Shown: positions 24,494 through 33,587, numbered from the stretch's first letter. The stretch is DNA of 64,000 nt from Gordonia sediminis (GCA_004193205.1 RZUM01000005.1:310001-374000), one strand, 5' to 3'. Notes: generated by a model from the sequence alone, not told the origin. A program made the numbers and translations.

Positions 24494-26656
24494 ATGCATG
24501 TCGTGACCACCGAGGCAGGCGCGCGCGAGCATCTGGAGGGATTGGCCCGACGCTGCGGCGTCGCCACGAACTATGTGGGATGGGATCAGCTCGACCACGA
24601 GGTCGGTGCAGAAACGATTGTCGCGGTGCTCGGTTCGCTCGGTATCGCGGCCGCCACCCCGGACGAGATCGCCGCCGCCCACGCCGACCTCGACGACGAG
24701 CCCTGGCGGCGGATGCTGCCGCCGGTGACCGTGGCGACCGAGGGGGCGCGGGCGACGTTCGCCACCCACGTCCCGCATTGGAACCCGGTGCACGTCTGGA
24801 TCGTGACCGAGCAGGGAGAGACCGTCCATCCCGAACAGTGCGACGTCTGGGTGGACCCGCGCGAGGTCGACGGTGTGCTCGTCGGGCGGGCGACCTTCGA
24901 GGTGCCTGCGGACCTCGCGCCGGGCTATCACCGTCTGCACGCGCTCGATCCCGTCACCGAGAAGACCTCGCAGCGCCCCCTCATCGTGACACCGCGGCGG
25001 TTGTCCACCGCCGACAAACTCCTCGGCGAGCAGCGGTGGGGGCTGGCGGTGCAGCTGTACTCGGTGCGCTCGGCTCGGTCGTGGGGGGTCGGTGACTTCG
25101 CCGATCTCGCCGACATCTGCGAGGTGGCCGCGAGCAGTTTCGGCGCGGACTTCGTCCAGGTCAACCCGCTGCACGCGGCGCAGCCGCAGGCGCCGATCGA
25201 GGCATCCCCGTATCTGCCGGTGACCCGACGGTTCGTCAACCCGCTCTACATCCGGATCGCTGACATCCCGGAGGCGTCCGACCTGGACAAACGTACCCGC
25301 AAGTGGTTGAAGGGGGTCGAACGCGACTTCTTCGAAGAGAATCTGTCCTCGGAGAAGATCAAGCGCAACAAGGCGTTTCGCGCCAAGATGTCGATTCTGG
25401 AGATGCTGTACCGGCAACCGCGGTCAGACGAACGGGACTTCGCGTTCCGGTCGTTTCGGCGCCGCGAGGGCAAGGGGTTGCGCCGGTTCGCGACGTGGTG
25501 CGCGCTCGCCGAGCGCTACGGTCCGGATAGTCCGAAATGGTCGGATCAGTTGCAGGACAAGGACTTCGTCCGCAGGAAGCGGCGTGAGCTGGCCGACCGG
25601 GTCGACTTCTACATGTGGCTGCAGTGGATCTGCGACCAGCAACTCGCCGCGGCCCAGCGCGCGGCCCTCGCAGCGGGGATGGACATCGGGATCATCGCCG
25701 ACCTCGCGGTCGGCGTTGCCCGGCACAGTGCCGACGCGTGGATGCTCGGCGACGTCCTGGCCTCCGGCGCCACCGTCGGTGCGCCGCCGGACGGATTCAA
25801 CCAGCAGGGTCAGGGCTGGGACCAGCCGCCGTGGCATCCCCGCCGGCTCGCCGAGGCCGGGTACGGCCCGTATCGCGACATGCTCCGCACGGTGCTGCGT
25901 CACGCGGGTGGTCTGCGGGTCGACCATATTCTCGGCTTGTTCCGTCTGTGGTGGATCCCGGACGGTAAGGGCCCGGCCGACGGCACGTATGTGCACTACG
26001 ACCACGACGCCCTCATCGGCATCCTCGCGCTGGAGGCCGAACGTGCCGGCGCGGTCGTGATCGGTGAGGATCTGGGCGTTTTCGAACCCCACGTGCAAGA
26101 GGCGTTGACCGAGCGCGGCATCCTCGGTACTTCGATCCTGTGGTTCGAGCACGGGCCCCATGCGCCGATTTCACCTGAGTCCTACCGCGAGCTGTGCCTG
26201 ACCTCGGTGACGACGCACGACCTGCCGCCGACGGTGGGCTACCTCGCGGGCGATCACATCGAGCTGCGGTCGAGGCTGGGTCTGCTGGAGACCGGTGAGG
26301 ACGCCGAACGAGCCCGCGACACCCGGGACCGCGACGCGATCCTGGGGATGGCGCGGCACCGGGGCCTCCTGTCCGAGGGCACCGAGCTGACCGACCCGCG
26401 GACCGTCGAGGCGCTCTACCGGCTGATCGCGGCCAGCCCGTCGGTACTGCTCAGCGTGGCTCTTGTCGACGCGGTGGGGGAGAGGCGCATCCAGAACCAA
26501 CCCGGCACCAACGCGAAGCAGTACCCGAACTGGTGTATCCCGCTCGCCGACCCGGACGGTGAGGTGGTGCTGGTGGAGGACCTCGCCAGCAACTCCCGAT
26601 TCGCCGAGCTGGTCGAGGCCCTCAACGACGCCGGGATCGGGCGCGACTGGGACTGA
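24494..26656 (+). CDS. malQ: 4-alpha-glucanotransferase (amylomaltase, GH77)
   Basis: A 720-residue MalQ. It transfers maltooligosaccharide segments between alpha-1,4-glucans in the cytosol. GH77 motifs are clear: DLAVGVARHSADAWM, the nucleophile Asp in GLRVDHILGLFRLWWIP, the acid/base Glu in VIGEDLG and the transition-state Asp in TTHDLPPTVGYL. The long N-terminal domain (about 1-170, beta-sandwich) is typical of actinobacterial MalQ. It is divergent from the MarR gene and shares a 121-bp promoter region with it. Its 3' end overlaps the convergent MFS gene by 35 bp. Confidence 0.95.
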   Translation: MHVVTTEAGAREHLEGLARRCGVATNYVGWDQLDHEVGAETIVAVLGSLGIAAATPDEIAAAHADLDDEPWRRMLPPVTVATEGARATFATHVPHWNPVHVWIVTEQGETVHPEQCDVWVDPREVDGVLVGRATFEVPADLAPGYHRLHALDPVTEKTSQRPLIVTPRRLSTADKLLGEQRWGLAVQLYSVRSARSWGVGDFADLADICEVAASSFGADFVQVNPLHAAQPQAPIEASPYLPVTRRFVNPLYIRIADIPEASDLDKRTRKWLKGVERDFFEENLSSEKIKRNKAFRAKMSILEMLYRQPRSDERDFAFRSFRRREGKGLRRFATWCALAERYGPDSPKWSDQLQDKDFVRRKRRELADRVDFYMWLQWICDQQLAAAQRAALAAGMDIGIIADLAVGVARHSADAWMLGDVLASGATVGAPPDGFNQQGQGWDQPPWHPRRLAEAGYGPYRDMLRTVLRHAGGLRVDHILGLFRLWWIPDGKGPADGTYVHYDHDALIGILALEAERAGAVVIGEDLGVFEPHVQEALTERGILGTSILWFEHGPHAPISPESYRELCLTSVTTHDLPPTVGYLAGDHIELRSRLGLLETGEDAERARDTRDRDAILGMARHRGLLSEGTELTDPRTVEALYRLIAASPSVLLSVALVDAVGERRIQNQPGTNAKQYPNWCIPLADPDGEVVLVEDLASNSRFAELVEALNDAGIGRDWD

Positions 26657-27890
26657 CCGCGACCACCGACAGCGCCAGCGCGATCAGCGCCAGCACCCCG
26701 ACTACGACGTCGAACACGATCCCCGACGTGCGCAGCCCCCACTGGGCGGCCGCGATGCCCTCACCGACGATGGGGATCGAGATCGCGACGTAGGCGACCA
26801 CGAAATAGCTCGAGGTGACCTCGGCCCGCCGGTCGGCGGGGCTGGCAGCGACCACCGCCGCGAGTCCCTTGCTGAACGAGAGCCCCTGTCCGATACCGCA
26901 GACGACGGCGCCGACAAGGAGCAACACGAAGGACGCGGAGAGCAGCCCGCCGATCAGCACGCCCACCCCCGCGACGAGGATCGCGCATCCGACGATGAGG
27001 GACAGCTCGGTGGGGAGTCGACGGCCGACGATCTGCGTCACCGCCGACGACAGGAACAGCACCGAGACCAGAATCCCCGCCAATGCATGGCTGGAGATGC
27101 CGAGGATGTGCGACACAAATGACGGCGTGACGCCGGTGAACGTGCCCATCACCGCGAAACCCGCGAAGGCCGCGATCGACGCCCGCAGGAACACGGACCG
27201 AACGTCGGGCGGCACCGAGAGCCGCTGCACCGTGAGCCGCGCGCCCCGTCGGACCGCGATGGGCTCGGTGATCGCCCAGATCCCGGCCATCGCCGCGGCC
27301 AGCAGCACCAGATCCACTGCAAACGGCACCCGCAGGGGCGCCGCGACGAACTCGGCGAGCAGCCCGGCGATCAGCGGACCGAGTCCCAGCCCGCCGATGT
27401 TGGCGGCGGTCGCGATGGCGGGCGCCCGATGACGCCAACCGCGGGGTGCGAGTTCGATGACCGCGGCCGTGGCCGCGCCGGCGTAGATGCCGGCGGACAG
27501 TCCGGACAGAACCCGCCCGATCATGAGCTGCCACACCGGGCCGGCAGTGAGGAACACGACCGCGCTCGCCGTCGAGAGTGCGGCGCCGGCCAGCAGTAAC
27601 GGTCGACGGCCGACGATATCCGACCACCGTCCGAACAAGACGAGCGCAGCGATCACCCCGGCGGCGTAGACCCCGAAGATCACCGTGGTGGTGGTGACAC
27701 CGAAACCCAGCTCGTCGGAGTAGATCGCGTAGAGCGGCGTCGGGAGGGTGGTGCCGAGCATGACCACCGTGAAGGCGAACACCACCGAGGCGAAGGCGCG
27801 GCCGCTCGAACCGACCGGCGTGGTGGCAGGAGATGCGACCAGACGTGACGGCGCGGAGTGGTTCGACGGCATACCCAAGCCCAGCGTCAT
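26622..27890 (-). CDS. MFS transporter, 12-helix drug-efflux-like
   Basis: A 422-residue MFS permease. TM1 is SVVFAFTVVMLGTTLPTPLYAIY, loop 2-3 has FGRWSDIVGRRPLLLAG (motif A), and RVLSGLSAGIYAGAATAAVI is TM4. It resembles actinobacterial exporters that have lost close substrate definition. The ATG at 27890 is chosen with a weak AGG site; 27872 is an alternative. The C-terminus is encoded opposite the last 35 bp of malQ. The substrate is unknown. Confidence 0.8.
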   Translation of the reverse strand: MTLGLGMPSNHSAPSRLVASPATTPVGSSGRAFASVVFAFTVVMLGTTLPTPLYAIYSDELGFGVTTTTVIFGVYAAGVIAALVLFGRWSDIVGRRPLLLAGAALSTASAVVFLTAGPVWQLMIGRVLSGLSAGIYAGAATAAVIELAPRGWRHRAPAIATAANIGGLGLGPLIAGLLAEFVAAPLRVPFAVDLVLLAAAMAGIWAITEPIAVRRGARLTVQRLSVPPDVRSVFLRASIAAFAGFAVMGTFTGVTPSFVSHILGISSHALAGILVSVLFLSSAVTQIVGRRLPTELSLIVGCAILVAGVGVLIGGLLSASFVLLLVGAVVCGIGQGLSFSKGLAAVVAASPADRRAEVTSSYFVVAYVAISIPIVGEGIAAAQWGLRTSGIVFDVVVGVLALIALALSVVAVSPSRARSRRR

Positions 27891-27972
27891 CGCCTGCGCA
27901 CGTATTCCTCGCGACGGGTAACCGTCCGGGTCGTACCGGTGGGAGGTCGGCATCATCGATTACGGTCGGACG

Positions 27973-29169
27973 GTGCCAGATCGAAGCGCACCGCCCCGCA
28001 TCCTCGTGACGACGTCCCGGATGCCCTTCGCCGTCGACGAGATCCACAAACTCGGCGTCACCGGTCATGACGTGACCGCCGCCGACACGTTCGCCGCGTC
28101 GCCTGGCAGTCATTCCCGCGGTGCCCGCCGTTCGGTGGTGGTGCCCGCCCCCACCCAGCAGACCGGGGCGTTCATCGACGCCGTCATCGAGGTCATCGAC
28201 CGCCACGGCATCACCTGGGTGTTGCCCATGTTCGAGGAGGTGTTCTACCTCGCGGCCCATCGTGACCGGTTGATGGCGGCGCGCGATGACCTCGAACTGT
28301 TCTTCCCGGACTTCGAGACCCTCGCCCGGGTGCACGACAAGGTGACCTTCGCCGACCTGTGTGCCGGCCTCGGGCTGCCCGTCGCCGAGTCCGTCACGGC
28401 CACGTCGACCGCCGAGCTACAGGCGGCCATCGGTCGGTGGGATCGATGGTTCGCCCGGGCCGCCTACGGGCGGGGCGGCCTTGACCTCGTCAGCAATGCC
28501 GGACCGCTGGCCGCCGAGACCGACATCGGTGACGCCCACCCGACACCACAGGCGCCCTGGATGGTGCAGGAGTACCTGACCGGCGTCGACCGGTGCAGCT
28601 GGAGCGTCGTCCAGCGCGGCGAGGTGGTCTTGCACTCCTGTTACGAGCACCCGCTGTCCATCGACGACCGCGGCGGCATCGTGTTCGAGTCCGTGGCGTC
28701 GCCGGAGTCGTTGGCGGCGACCCAGGCCATCGCGCGGCACCTGAACTGGCACGGCCAGATCAGCATCGACTATCTGGTCACCGAGGGCGGAACCCATCAC
28801 ATGGTCGAGTGCAATCCGCGCCCGACCGCCGGCTGCACTGTTGCCACCGCCGACGAGTTCGCGACCGCGCTCTTCGAACCGGGCGACCTCGTCGTGGTCC
28901 CGCCCGGCCGTAAGAAGGCGATCCGGGCCGCGGTGCTACGCGACGTCCTCAAACACCCGACCCGTCTCCTGCGCGACCTCAGTGCCGCCTACGGTGCCGG
29001 CGGCGTCTACGAGCAGGCCGGCGACATCCTGCCGCTGATCTACTCCGCGTTGTCGTTGCAGCACGTGCAGCAGTACCGCAAGGCGATCGGGCTCGACCGC
29101 AACACCCGCGAAGAATTGTTGGCGACGCAGTTCTTCGACGTGTCGTGGGACGGGTCGCCGATCGGTTGA
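27973..29169 (+). CDS. ATP-grasp domain protein of unknown substrate
   Basis: A 398-residue ATP-grasp enzyme. The N-terminal pre-ATP-grasp part begins RILVTTSRMPFAVDEIHKLG. The ATP-grasp core follows, with FARAAYGRGGLDLV (nucleotide loop), WMVQEYLTGVDRCSWSVV (hinge) and MVECNPRPTAG (metal-binding E and N). The last 100 residues are helical. Carboxylate-amine ligation is the family reaction. No peptide, siderophore or purine genes are nearby, so the substrate cannot be inferred. A GTG start is used. It is divergent from the MFS gene with 82 bp between starts. Confidence 0.78.
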   Translation: MPDRSAPPRILVTTSRMPFAVDEIHKLGVTGHDVTAADTFAASPGSHSRGARRSVVVPAPTQQTGAFIDAVIEVIDRHGITWVLPMFEEVFYLAAHRDRLMAARDDLELFFPDFETLARVHDKVTFADLCAGLGLPVAESVTATSTAELQAAIGRWDRWFARAAYGRGGLDLVSNAGPLAAETDIGDAHPTPQAPWMVQEYLTGVDRCSWSVVQRGEVVLHSCYEHPLSIDDRGGIVFESVASPESLAATQAIARHLNWHGQISIDYLVTEGGTHHMVECNPRPTAGCTVATADEFATALFEPGDLVVVPPGRKKAIRAAVLRDVLKHPTRLLRDLSAAYGAGGVYEQAGDILPLIYSALSLQHVQQYRKAIGLDRNTREELLATQFFDVSWDGSPIG

Positions 29170-29231
29170 TCGGCTCCCGAGATCGCACACGTATCAGCTC
29201 CTGACACCGCGGTGGCCCATATCCTGGATCT

Positions 29232-30266
29232 ATGCGCGCATGGGCGGTGACGCGGCCGGGTCCGATCACAGACCGGCCGCTCGAGTTCGTCGACAAACCG
29301 ACACCCGAGGCGGCCGAGGGGGAGCTCCTCGTCCGGGTCCTGGCCTGCGGTGTCTGCCGGACCGACCTGCATGTGACCGAGGGTGACCTCCCGGTGCACC
29401 GTGACCATGTCACCCCGGGACACGAGGTGGTCGGAGAGGTCGCGGCGCTCGGCGTCGGCGCGGAGGGCTTCGCGGTCGGTGATCGGGTGGGGGTGGCCTG
29501 GCTGCGCAGCACCGACGGGACCTGCGCCTATTGTCGGCGCGGCGCCGAGAACCTGTGCCCCGCATCGTCGTACACGGGCTGGGATGTCGACGGTGGCTAC
29601 GCCGAGTTCACCACGGTGCCCGCCACCTTCGCCTACCGGCTGCCCGACGACATCGACACCGTGACCGCGGCGCCGTTGTTGTGTGCGGGCATCATCGGTT
29701 ATCGCGCGCTCAAGCGGGCCTGCCACACCGACGGCACGTCCGGATCGGGGTTCACCGTCCCGGAGCGTCTGGGCCTGTACGGCTTCGGCGGCAGCGCGCA
29801 CCTGTGCGCCCAGATCGCCATCGCCCTGGGCTCGCGCGTCCATGTGTTGACCCGTGGTGAGCAGGCCCGCGAACTGGCGTTGTCGCTGGGTGCGGCGTCG
29901 GCGGGCGACGCCTACGACAGCCCGCCCGAACCGCTGGACGCCGCGATCAGCTTCGCGCCCGTCGGCGAGTTGGTGCCGGTGGCGATGCGGGCGCTCGACC
30001 GGGGCGGAATCCTGTCCATTGCCGGTATCCACGTGACCGACATCGGGCCGCTGGACTACGAACGGGAACTGTTCTACGAGAAGGAGATCCGGTCGGTCAC
30101 CGCGAACACTCGCGAGGACGGGCGGGAGTTCCTGGAGCTGGCCGCCCGCCACGGCGTGCGGTCGACGACCCATTCGTATCCGTTGTCGTCGGCGGCCGAT
30201 GCGCTGGCCGACCTCAAGGCCGGCCGCTTCGACGGCGCTGCGGTCCTGGTTCCCGACTGGCCGTGA
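29232..30266 (+). CDS. zinc-dependent alcohol dehydrogenase (AdhA type)
   Basis: A 344-residue MDR alcohol dehydrogenase. Catalytic zinc ligands are Cys in [10 protein letters not shown] and GHE in [10 protein letters not shown]. The structural lobe reads [16 protein letters not shown]: three Cys, with Asp at the first of the usual four positions. The nucleotide loop [14 protein letters not shown] is less glycine-rich than the usual GxGxxG. It oxidises alcohols or reduces aldehydes with NAD(P). It resembles mycobacterial AdhA (Rv1862), a family in which the Asp may be normal. It follows the ATP-grasp gene by 62 bp. Confidence 0.87.
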   Translation: MRAWAVTRPGPITDRPLEFVDKPTPEAAEGELLVRVLACGVCRTDLHVTEGDLPVHRDHVTPGHEVVGEVAALGVGAEGFAVGDRVGVAWLRSTDGTCAYCRRGAENLCPASSYTGWDVDGGYAEFTTVPATFAYRLPDDIDTVTAAPLLCAGIIGYRALKRACHTDGTSGSGFTVPERLGLYGFGGSAHLCAQIAIALGSRVHVLTRGEQARELALSLGAASAGDAYDSPPEPLDAAISFAPVGELVPVAMRALDRGGILSIAGIHVTDIGPLDYERELFYEKEIRSVTANTREDGREFLELAARHGVRSTTHSYPLSSAADALADLKAGRFDGAAVLVPDWP

Positions 30267-30351
30267 CAGTTCTTCCCCCGGCTCCCTGAAGAAGACCCTC
30301 CGAAAGCAGAAGGGGGACGAACGGGGAACCGGGCGACGAACGGGTGAAGAG

Positions 30352-31164
30352 TCAGGAGACCGGTTCGAGGAGCTCCGGTCCGTTGTTGGCGACGCGGTTG
30401 ACCAGCGGCGCGACCTCGCGGATGTCGATGGCGTCGGCGATCGCCTCGGTCGGCGGGGCGAACAGGTCCGCGGGCGCCACTTGATCGGGATCGAGCCAGG
30501 CATCCCAGCTGTCGAAGGGCATGATCAGCGGCATCCGGTCGTGTACGTCACGTAGGTGGCCGACGGCGTCGGTGGTCAGGATCGAGCAGCTCAGCAGTGG
30601 CGGTGCGTCCTTCGGTGCGTCCTTTGGACGCCAGACCGACCACAGACCGGCCATGAACAGCCGGGTGCCGTCGTGCGGCGACATGAAGAACGGCACCTTC
30701 GTCGGCTTGCCCTTCGAATCCGGCGGCCCCTTCTTCCACTCGTACCAGCCGTCCATCGGGACCAGACAGCGCCGCGACCTCACCGAGGTGCGGAACGAAC
30801 TCTTCTCCGCCGCGGTCTCGGCGCGGGCGTTGAACAGCAACGGTCCCTTGCCGACCTCCTTGGCCCACGCCGGGACCAGCCCCCACCGCATCGCGCGGAT
30901 CCGCAGCGCCGGATCGTCGTCGGGATCGTCGGGAGCGTGACGTTTGACCACCGTCATGACGGTCGTCGTCGGTGCGACGTTGTAGTTGGGTCCCGGGCCC
31001 CCCGTCGGCCGGGGAGTCGGGGCGGACTCCGCCGACGACGAGTCCTCCACCCGTGCGGCGCTGCCGCCGGTGCCGGGATCGAGGGGGACGGGCACCTCGT
31101 TGATCGCGTCGATCTCCGCGGCGAGCTTCGCCGGATCGGTCGTCACCGCATAACGTCCGCACAT
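30352..31164 (-). CDS. SRAP domain protein (HMCES/YedK abasic-site crosslinker)
   Basis: A 270-residue SRAP protein. Cys2 follows the initiator Met (MCGRYAV), as required for the thiazolidine DNA-protein crosslink to abasic sites in single-stranded DNA. LLFNARAET supplies the conserved Asn and Glu, CLVPMDGWYEWKK the second signature, and HDRMPLIM the active-site His. Residues 33-58 form a Pro/Ser-rich insert not seen in YedK. It lies 21 bp downstream of ybaK. Its homologue in M. tuberculosis lies near sigH. Confidence 0.92.
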   Translation of the reverse strand: MCGRYAVTTDPAKLAAEIDAINEVPVPLDPGTGGSAARVEDSSSAESAPTPRPTGGPGPNYNVAPTTTVMTVVKRHAPDDPDDDPALRIRAMRWGLVPAWAKEVGKGPLLFNARAETAAEKSSFRTSVRSRRCLVPMDGWYEWKKGPPDSKGKPTKVPFFMSPHDGTRLFMAGLWSVWRPKDAPKDAPPLLSCSILTTDAVGHLRDVHDRMPLIMPFDSWDAWLDPDQVAPADLFAPPTEAIADAIDIREVAPLVNRVANNGPELLEPVS

Positions 31165-31185
31165 GCCTCCATGCTGACATGCACC

Positions 31186-31689
31186 TCAGACAGCGATGTC
31201 GGCGACGACCGCGCCGGTCACCGCGACCAGGTCGGTCGGGGCGAGCGAGACCTCGAGCCCGCGCCGACCGGCGCTGCAGTAGACCTGCGGCCACTGCAGC
31301 GCCGAGGCGTCCACCACGGTCGCCAATGCGGTCCGCTGCCCGATGGGGGAGACCCCGCCGAGCACATACCCGGTGGAACGGGTGACGGCCTTCGCGTCGG
31401 CCATCTGGGCCTTCGAAGCACCCGGCACCGCCTCCGACAACGCGGCCGCCGCGGCCTTGAGGGACAGTTTGCGGGGCACCGGCACCACGGCCACCGCGAG
31501 GGTTCCCGCGAGATCGATCACCAGCGTCTTGAAGATCTGCGCCGGATCGACGCCGAGTGTCCGCCCGAGAACGGCGACGGCCTCTTCGCCGTAGGAGTCG
31601 CTGCGGGCGTCGTGTCGGTAACGATGAACGTCGTGGCTGATGCCCGCCCGTTCGAGCGCGGCCACCGCCGGGGTTGCGGCCATCGGCAT
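31186..31689 (-). CDS. ybaK: YbaK-type Cys-tRNA(Pro)/aminoacyl-tRNA deacylase
   Basis: A 167-residue single-domain editing deacylase. Characteristic stretches are DPAQIFKTLVID, VPRKLSLKAAA and TGYVLGGVSPIGQR; the Lys in FKTLV is the conserved catalytic-site lysine. The family clears mischarged Cys-tRNA(Pro) in the cytosol. The gene is divergent from sigH, with 162 bp between their starts. The SRAP gene follows in the same direction and is probably in the same transcript. Confidence 0.9.
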   Translation of the reverse strand: MPMAATPAVAALERAGISHDVHRYRHDARSDSYGEEAVAVLGRTLGVDPAQIFKTLVIDLAGTLAVAVVPVPRKLSLKAAAAALSEAVPGASKAQMADAKAVTRSTGYVLGGVSPIGQRTALATVVDASALQWPQVYCSAGRRGLEVSLAPTDLVAVTGAVVADIAV

Positions 31690-31713
31690 GGTCTCCCTTC
31701 ACTGTCGGTCCTC

Positions 31714-31739
31714 GGAACATTTGAGACGATCGCGCTGTT
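31714..31739 (+). promoter_or_regulatory. SigH/SigR-type promoter of sigH (autoregulation)
   Basis: GGAAC at 31714-31718, exactly 18 nt, then GTT at 31737-31739. This is the GGAAY-N18-GTT consensus of the thiol-stress sigma factors SigR and SigH. It faces sigH, 113 bp before the upstream ATG. Autoregulation of SigH/SigR is well established in actinobacteria. Confidence 0.8.
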
Positions 31740-31785
31740 GTGTCGGATGTCGACGGTTCGGTGAGTCCGTTTCCGTCCATCGCGA

Positions 31786-31815
31786 CCAGAAGATTTCCGC
31801 CCAGAAGACTTCCGC
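31786..31815 (+). repeat. 15-bp tandem duplication in the sigH leader
   Basis: CCAGAAGATTTCCGC (31786-31800) is followed directly by CCAGAAGACTTCCGC (31801-31815), with one mismatch, and then by a partial third copy CCAGA. It lies in the untranslated leader between the SigH promoter and the first start codon. No function is known. Confidence 0.7.
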
Positions 31816-31851
31816 CCAGAGAAGGCCACTAGAGGAAGGTAGCCCAGCTCG

Positions 31852-32757
31852 ATGAGTACCCTCGGTCTGCTCGACGCACCGCTGTCGGCTCCCGGGTCCG
31901 GCGACCGGTCCGTCGCCGTGTCCGCAACCGCATCGGTAAGCTTGAACGACATCGGTCAGGCGGCTCCCGATCCCCTGTGGATCATCCAGGCGCCGGCCGC
32001 CGTGTCCGCGCCTGCCGTCACCGAAGGGATCGTAGTGGTCGAACCCGAGTCATCCGAGCAGCCGTCCGCCGTCGACATCGACGGCAACGACATCGATGCG
32101 GCCGAGGCGCCGGAGGCCTCCGGCGCCGGTGCGCAGGCCCCGCGGCGTACCGACCCGGCGGAGACCGCCGAAGAGCTGACCGAGCGTTTTGAGCGCGATG
32201 CCCTGCCGTTGCTCGACCAGATGTTCGGCGCCGCGCTGCGGATGACACGCAACCCGGCCGACGCCGAGGACCTGGTGCAGGAGACCTACGTGAAGGCGTT
32301 CTCGGCGTTCTCGTCGTTCCGCGAGGGCACCAACCTCAAGGCCTGGCTGTATCGCATCCTGACCAACACCTACATCAACGGCTACCGCAAGAAGCAGCGG
32401 CAGCCCGCCCAGTATCCGACCGACGAGATCACCGACTGGCAGCTCGCGGCCACCGCCGAGCATTCGTCGACGGGGTTGCGGTCGGCGGAGATCGAGGCGC
32501 TCGAGGCGCTGCCCGACGACGACATCAAGGCGGCCCTGCAGGCGTTGCCGGAGGATTTCCGGATGGCGGTCTATTACGCCGATGTGGAGGGGCTTCCGTA
32601 CAAGGAGATCGCGGAGATCATGGACACCCCGATCGGAACCGTCATGTCGCGTCTGCACCGCGGGCGTCGGCAGCTGCGTGAACTGCTCGCCGACGTCGCG
32701 CGCGAGCGCGGCTTCAACCGGGCGGCGCGTAACTCGGAGAGCGAGGTCGCACGATGA
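31852..32757 (+). CDS. sigH: ECF sigma factor SigH (thiol/heat stress)
   Basis: A group 4 sigma factor of the SigH/SigR (ECF12) clade. Conserved regions start at about residue 108: [18 protein letters not shown], then [20 protein letters not shown] (region 2), [17 protein letters not shown], and region 4 [20 protein letters not shown] followed by [12 protein letters not shown]. It directs transcription of thioredoxin and protease genes in disulfide stress. The first 100 residues are an Ala/Pro/Glu-rich extension. A second in-frame start, GTG at 32035, has a strong GAAGGGA site 5 nt upstream and would give 240 residues. The stop overlaps the rshA start (ATGA). Confidence 0.95.
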   Translation: MSTLGLLDAPLSAPGSGDRSVAVSATASVSLNDIGQAAPDPLWIIQAPAAVSAPAVTEGIVVVEPESSEQPSAVDIDGNDIDAAEAPEASGAGAQAPRRTDPAETAEELTERFERDALPLLDQMFGAALRMTRNPADAEDLVQETYVKAFSAFSSFREGTNLKAWLYRILTNTYINGYRKKQRQPAQYPTDEITDWQLAATAEHSSTGLRSAEIEALEALPDDDIKAALQALPEDFRMAVYYADVEGLPYKEIAEIMDTPIGTVMSRLHRGRRQLRELLADVARERGFNRAARNSESEVAR

Positions 32758-33065
32758 GTGGCGCACCGCAGCATTCCGACGAGGCCCACGAGGACGATCC
32801 CGAATTCCTGCAGCACGACTGTTCGGCGGTGATCGCCGACGTCTGGCTCCTGCTCGACAACGAATGTGACACCGGCGCCCGGGCCCGGCTGCAGGGGCAC
32901 CTCGACAACTGCCCGTCCTGCCTCGCGCACTACGGCATCGAACAGCAACTGAAGATGCTCATCAACCGCAAGTGCGGTGGCGACCACGCACCCGAGGGGC
33001 TGCGTGAGCGGCTGCGGGTGGAGATACGCAAGACCGTCATCGTCCGGGAGACCGGGGAACGCTGA
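32754..33065 (+). CDS. rshA: zinc-containing anti-sigma factor RshA
   Basis: A 103-residue ZAS-type anti-sigma factor. The H-x3-C-x2-C motif is H49-L-D-N-C53-P-S-C56, and H21/C23 precede it. The protein binds SigH when reduced and releases it when the cysteines form a disulfide. It overlaps sigH by 4 nt, giving coupled translation and balanced stoichiometry. It is soluble, with no membrane segment, as in RshA/RsrA. A hairpin terminator follows at 33118. Confidence 0.94.
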   Translation: MSGAPQHSDEAHEDDPEFLQHDCSAVIADVWLLLDNECDTGARARLQGHLDNCPSCLAHYGIEQQLKMLINRKCGGDHAPEGLRERLRVEIRKTVIVRETGER

Positions 33066-33117
33066 CCGTCGCCCGCCGAGACGAGCAATCGGACGGACGA
33101 GTCGTCACCAAGACGAC

Positions 33118-33155
33118 GACGGCGCCCAGACCCTTTCACAGGGCTGGGCGCCGTC
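33118..33155. terminator. bidirectional hairpin terminator
   Basis: A perfect 12-bp stem, GACGGCGCCCAG (33118-33129) with CTGGGCGCCGTC (33144-33155), extended inside by CCC/GGG around a TTTCACA loop. It separates the convergent rshA and bL37 genes. Confidence 0.8.
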
Positions 33156-33180
33156 GCCGTCTTTCCGATCGAGTCGCGAC

Positions 33181-33255
33181 TCAGGAATTGGGACGCCGAC
33201 CGTGGTTGGCGGCGTTCTTCTTCCGAGCGCGCTTCTTGCGTCCGCGCTTACCCAT
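33181..33255 (-). CDS. ribosomal protein bL37, 24 residues
   Basis: A complete 24-residue gene: it starts MGKRGRKKRARKKNAAN and ends GRRPNS, with ten Lys/Arg in the first fifteen residues. It closely matches the tiny large-subunit protein bL37 found in mycobacterial ribosomes, which also is 24 residues and encoded near sigH (from memory). The strong AAGGAG ribosome site lies 7 nt upstream of the ATG. It is too short for most gene finders. It is convergent with rshA and divergent from the TB7.3 gene. Confidence 0.88.
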   Translation of the reverse strand: MGKRGRKKRARKKNAANHGRRPNS

Positions 33256-33365
33256 GATGGTCTCCTTCGTGCTATGTGCGTCGTCCATTGTCCCATGACG
33301 GTTGTTTCCCGTTACCGGCAGGCGGCCCTGGCAGGTCATCGGGTGGGGAGCGGGTGGGCTAGTTT

Positions 33366-33587
33366 ATGTCCATGGCTGAAGACGTCGTGGCAGAGATCGT
33401 GGCGAGCGTCCTGGAGGTGTCGGCGGCTGCGGGCCAGCGGGTCGACGTCGGAGACACCCTGGTCCTGCTGGAGTCGATGAAGATGGAGATCCCCGTCCTC
33501 GCCGAGGAACCGGGGACCCTCGCCGAGGTCAAGGTCAGGGTCGGCGACGTCATCCAGGCCGGTGACGTGATCGCCGTCTACGAGTAG
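33366..33587 (+). CDS. biotin-carrier protein, TB7.3-like
   Basis: A 73-residue stand-alone biotinyl/lipoyl domain. The biotinylation motif ESMKMEIP places the target Lys at residue 39 between two Met, and the half-repeat VGDVIQAGDVIAVYE closes the barrel. The equivalent gene in M. tuberculosis, Rv3221c (TB7.3), encodes a biotinylated protein between rshA and pdtaS. It probably carries CO2 for an acyl-CoA carboxylase encoded elsewhere. An ATG at 33372 is an alternative start. Confidence 0.9.
   Translation: MSMAEDVVAEIVASVLEVSAAAGQRVDVGDTLVLLESMKMEIPVLAEEPGTLAEVKVRVGDVIQAGDVIAVYE

Noticed and set aside
33118-33155. A riboswitch or sRNA between rshA and bL37
   Set aside because: The hairpin is simple, symmetric and placed between convergent genes, so termination explains it.
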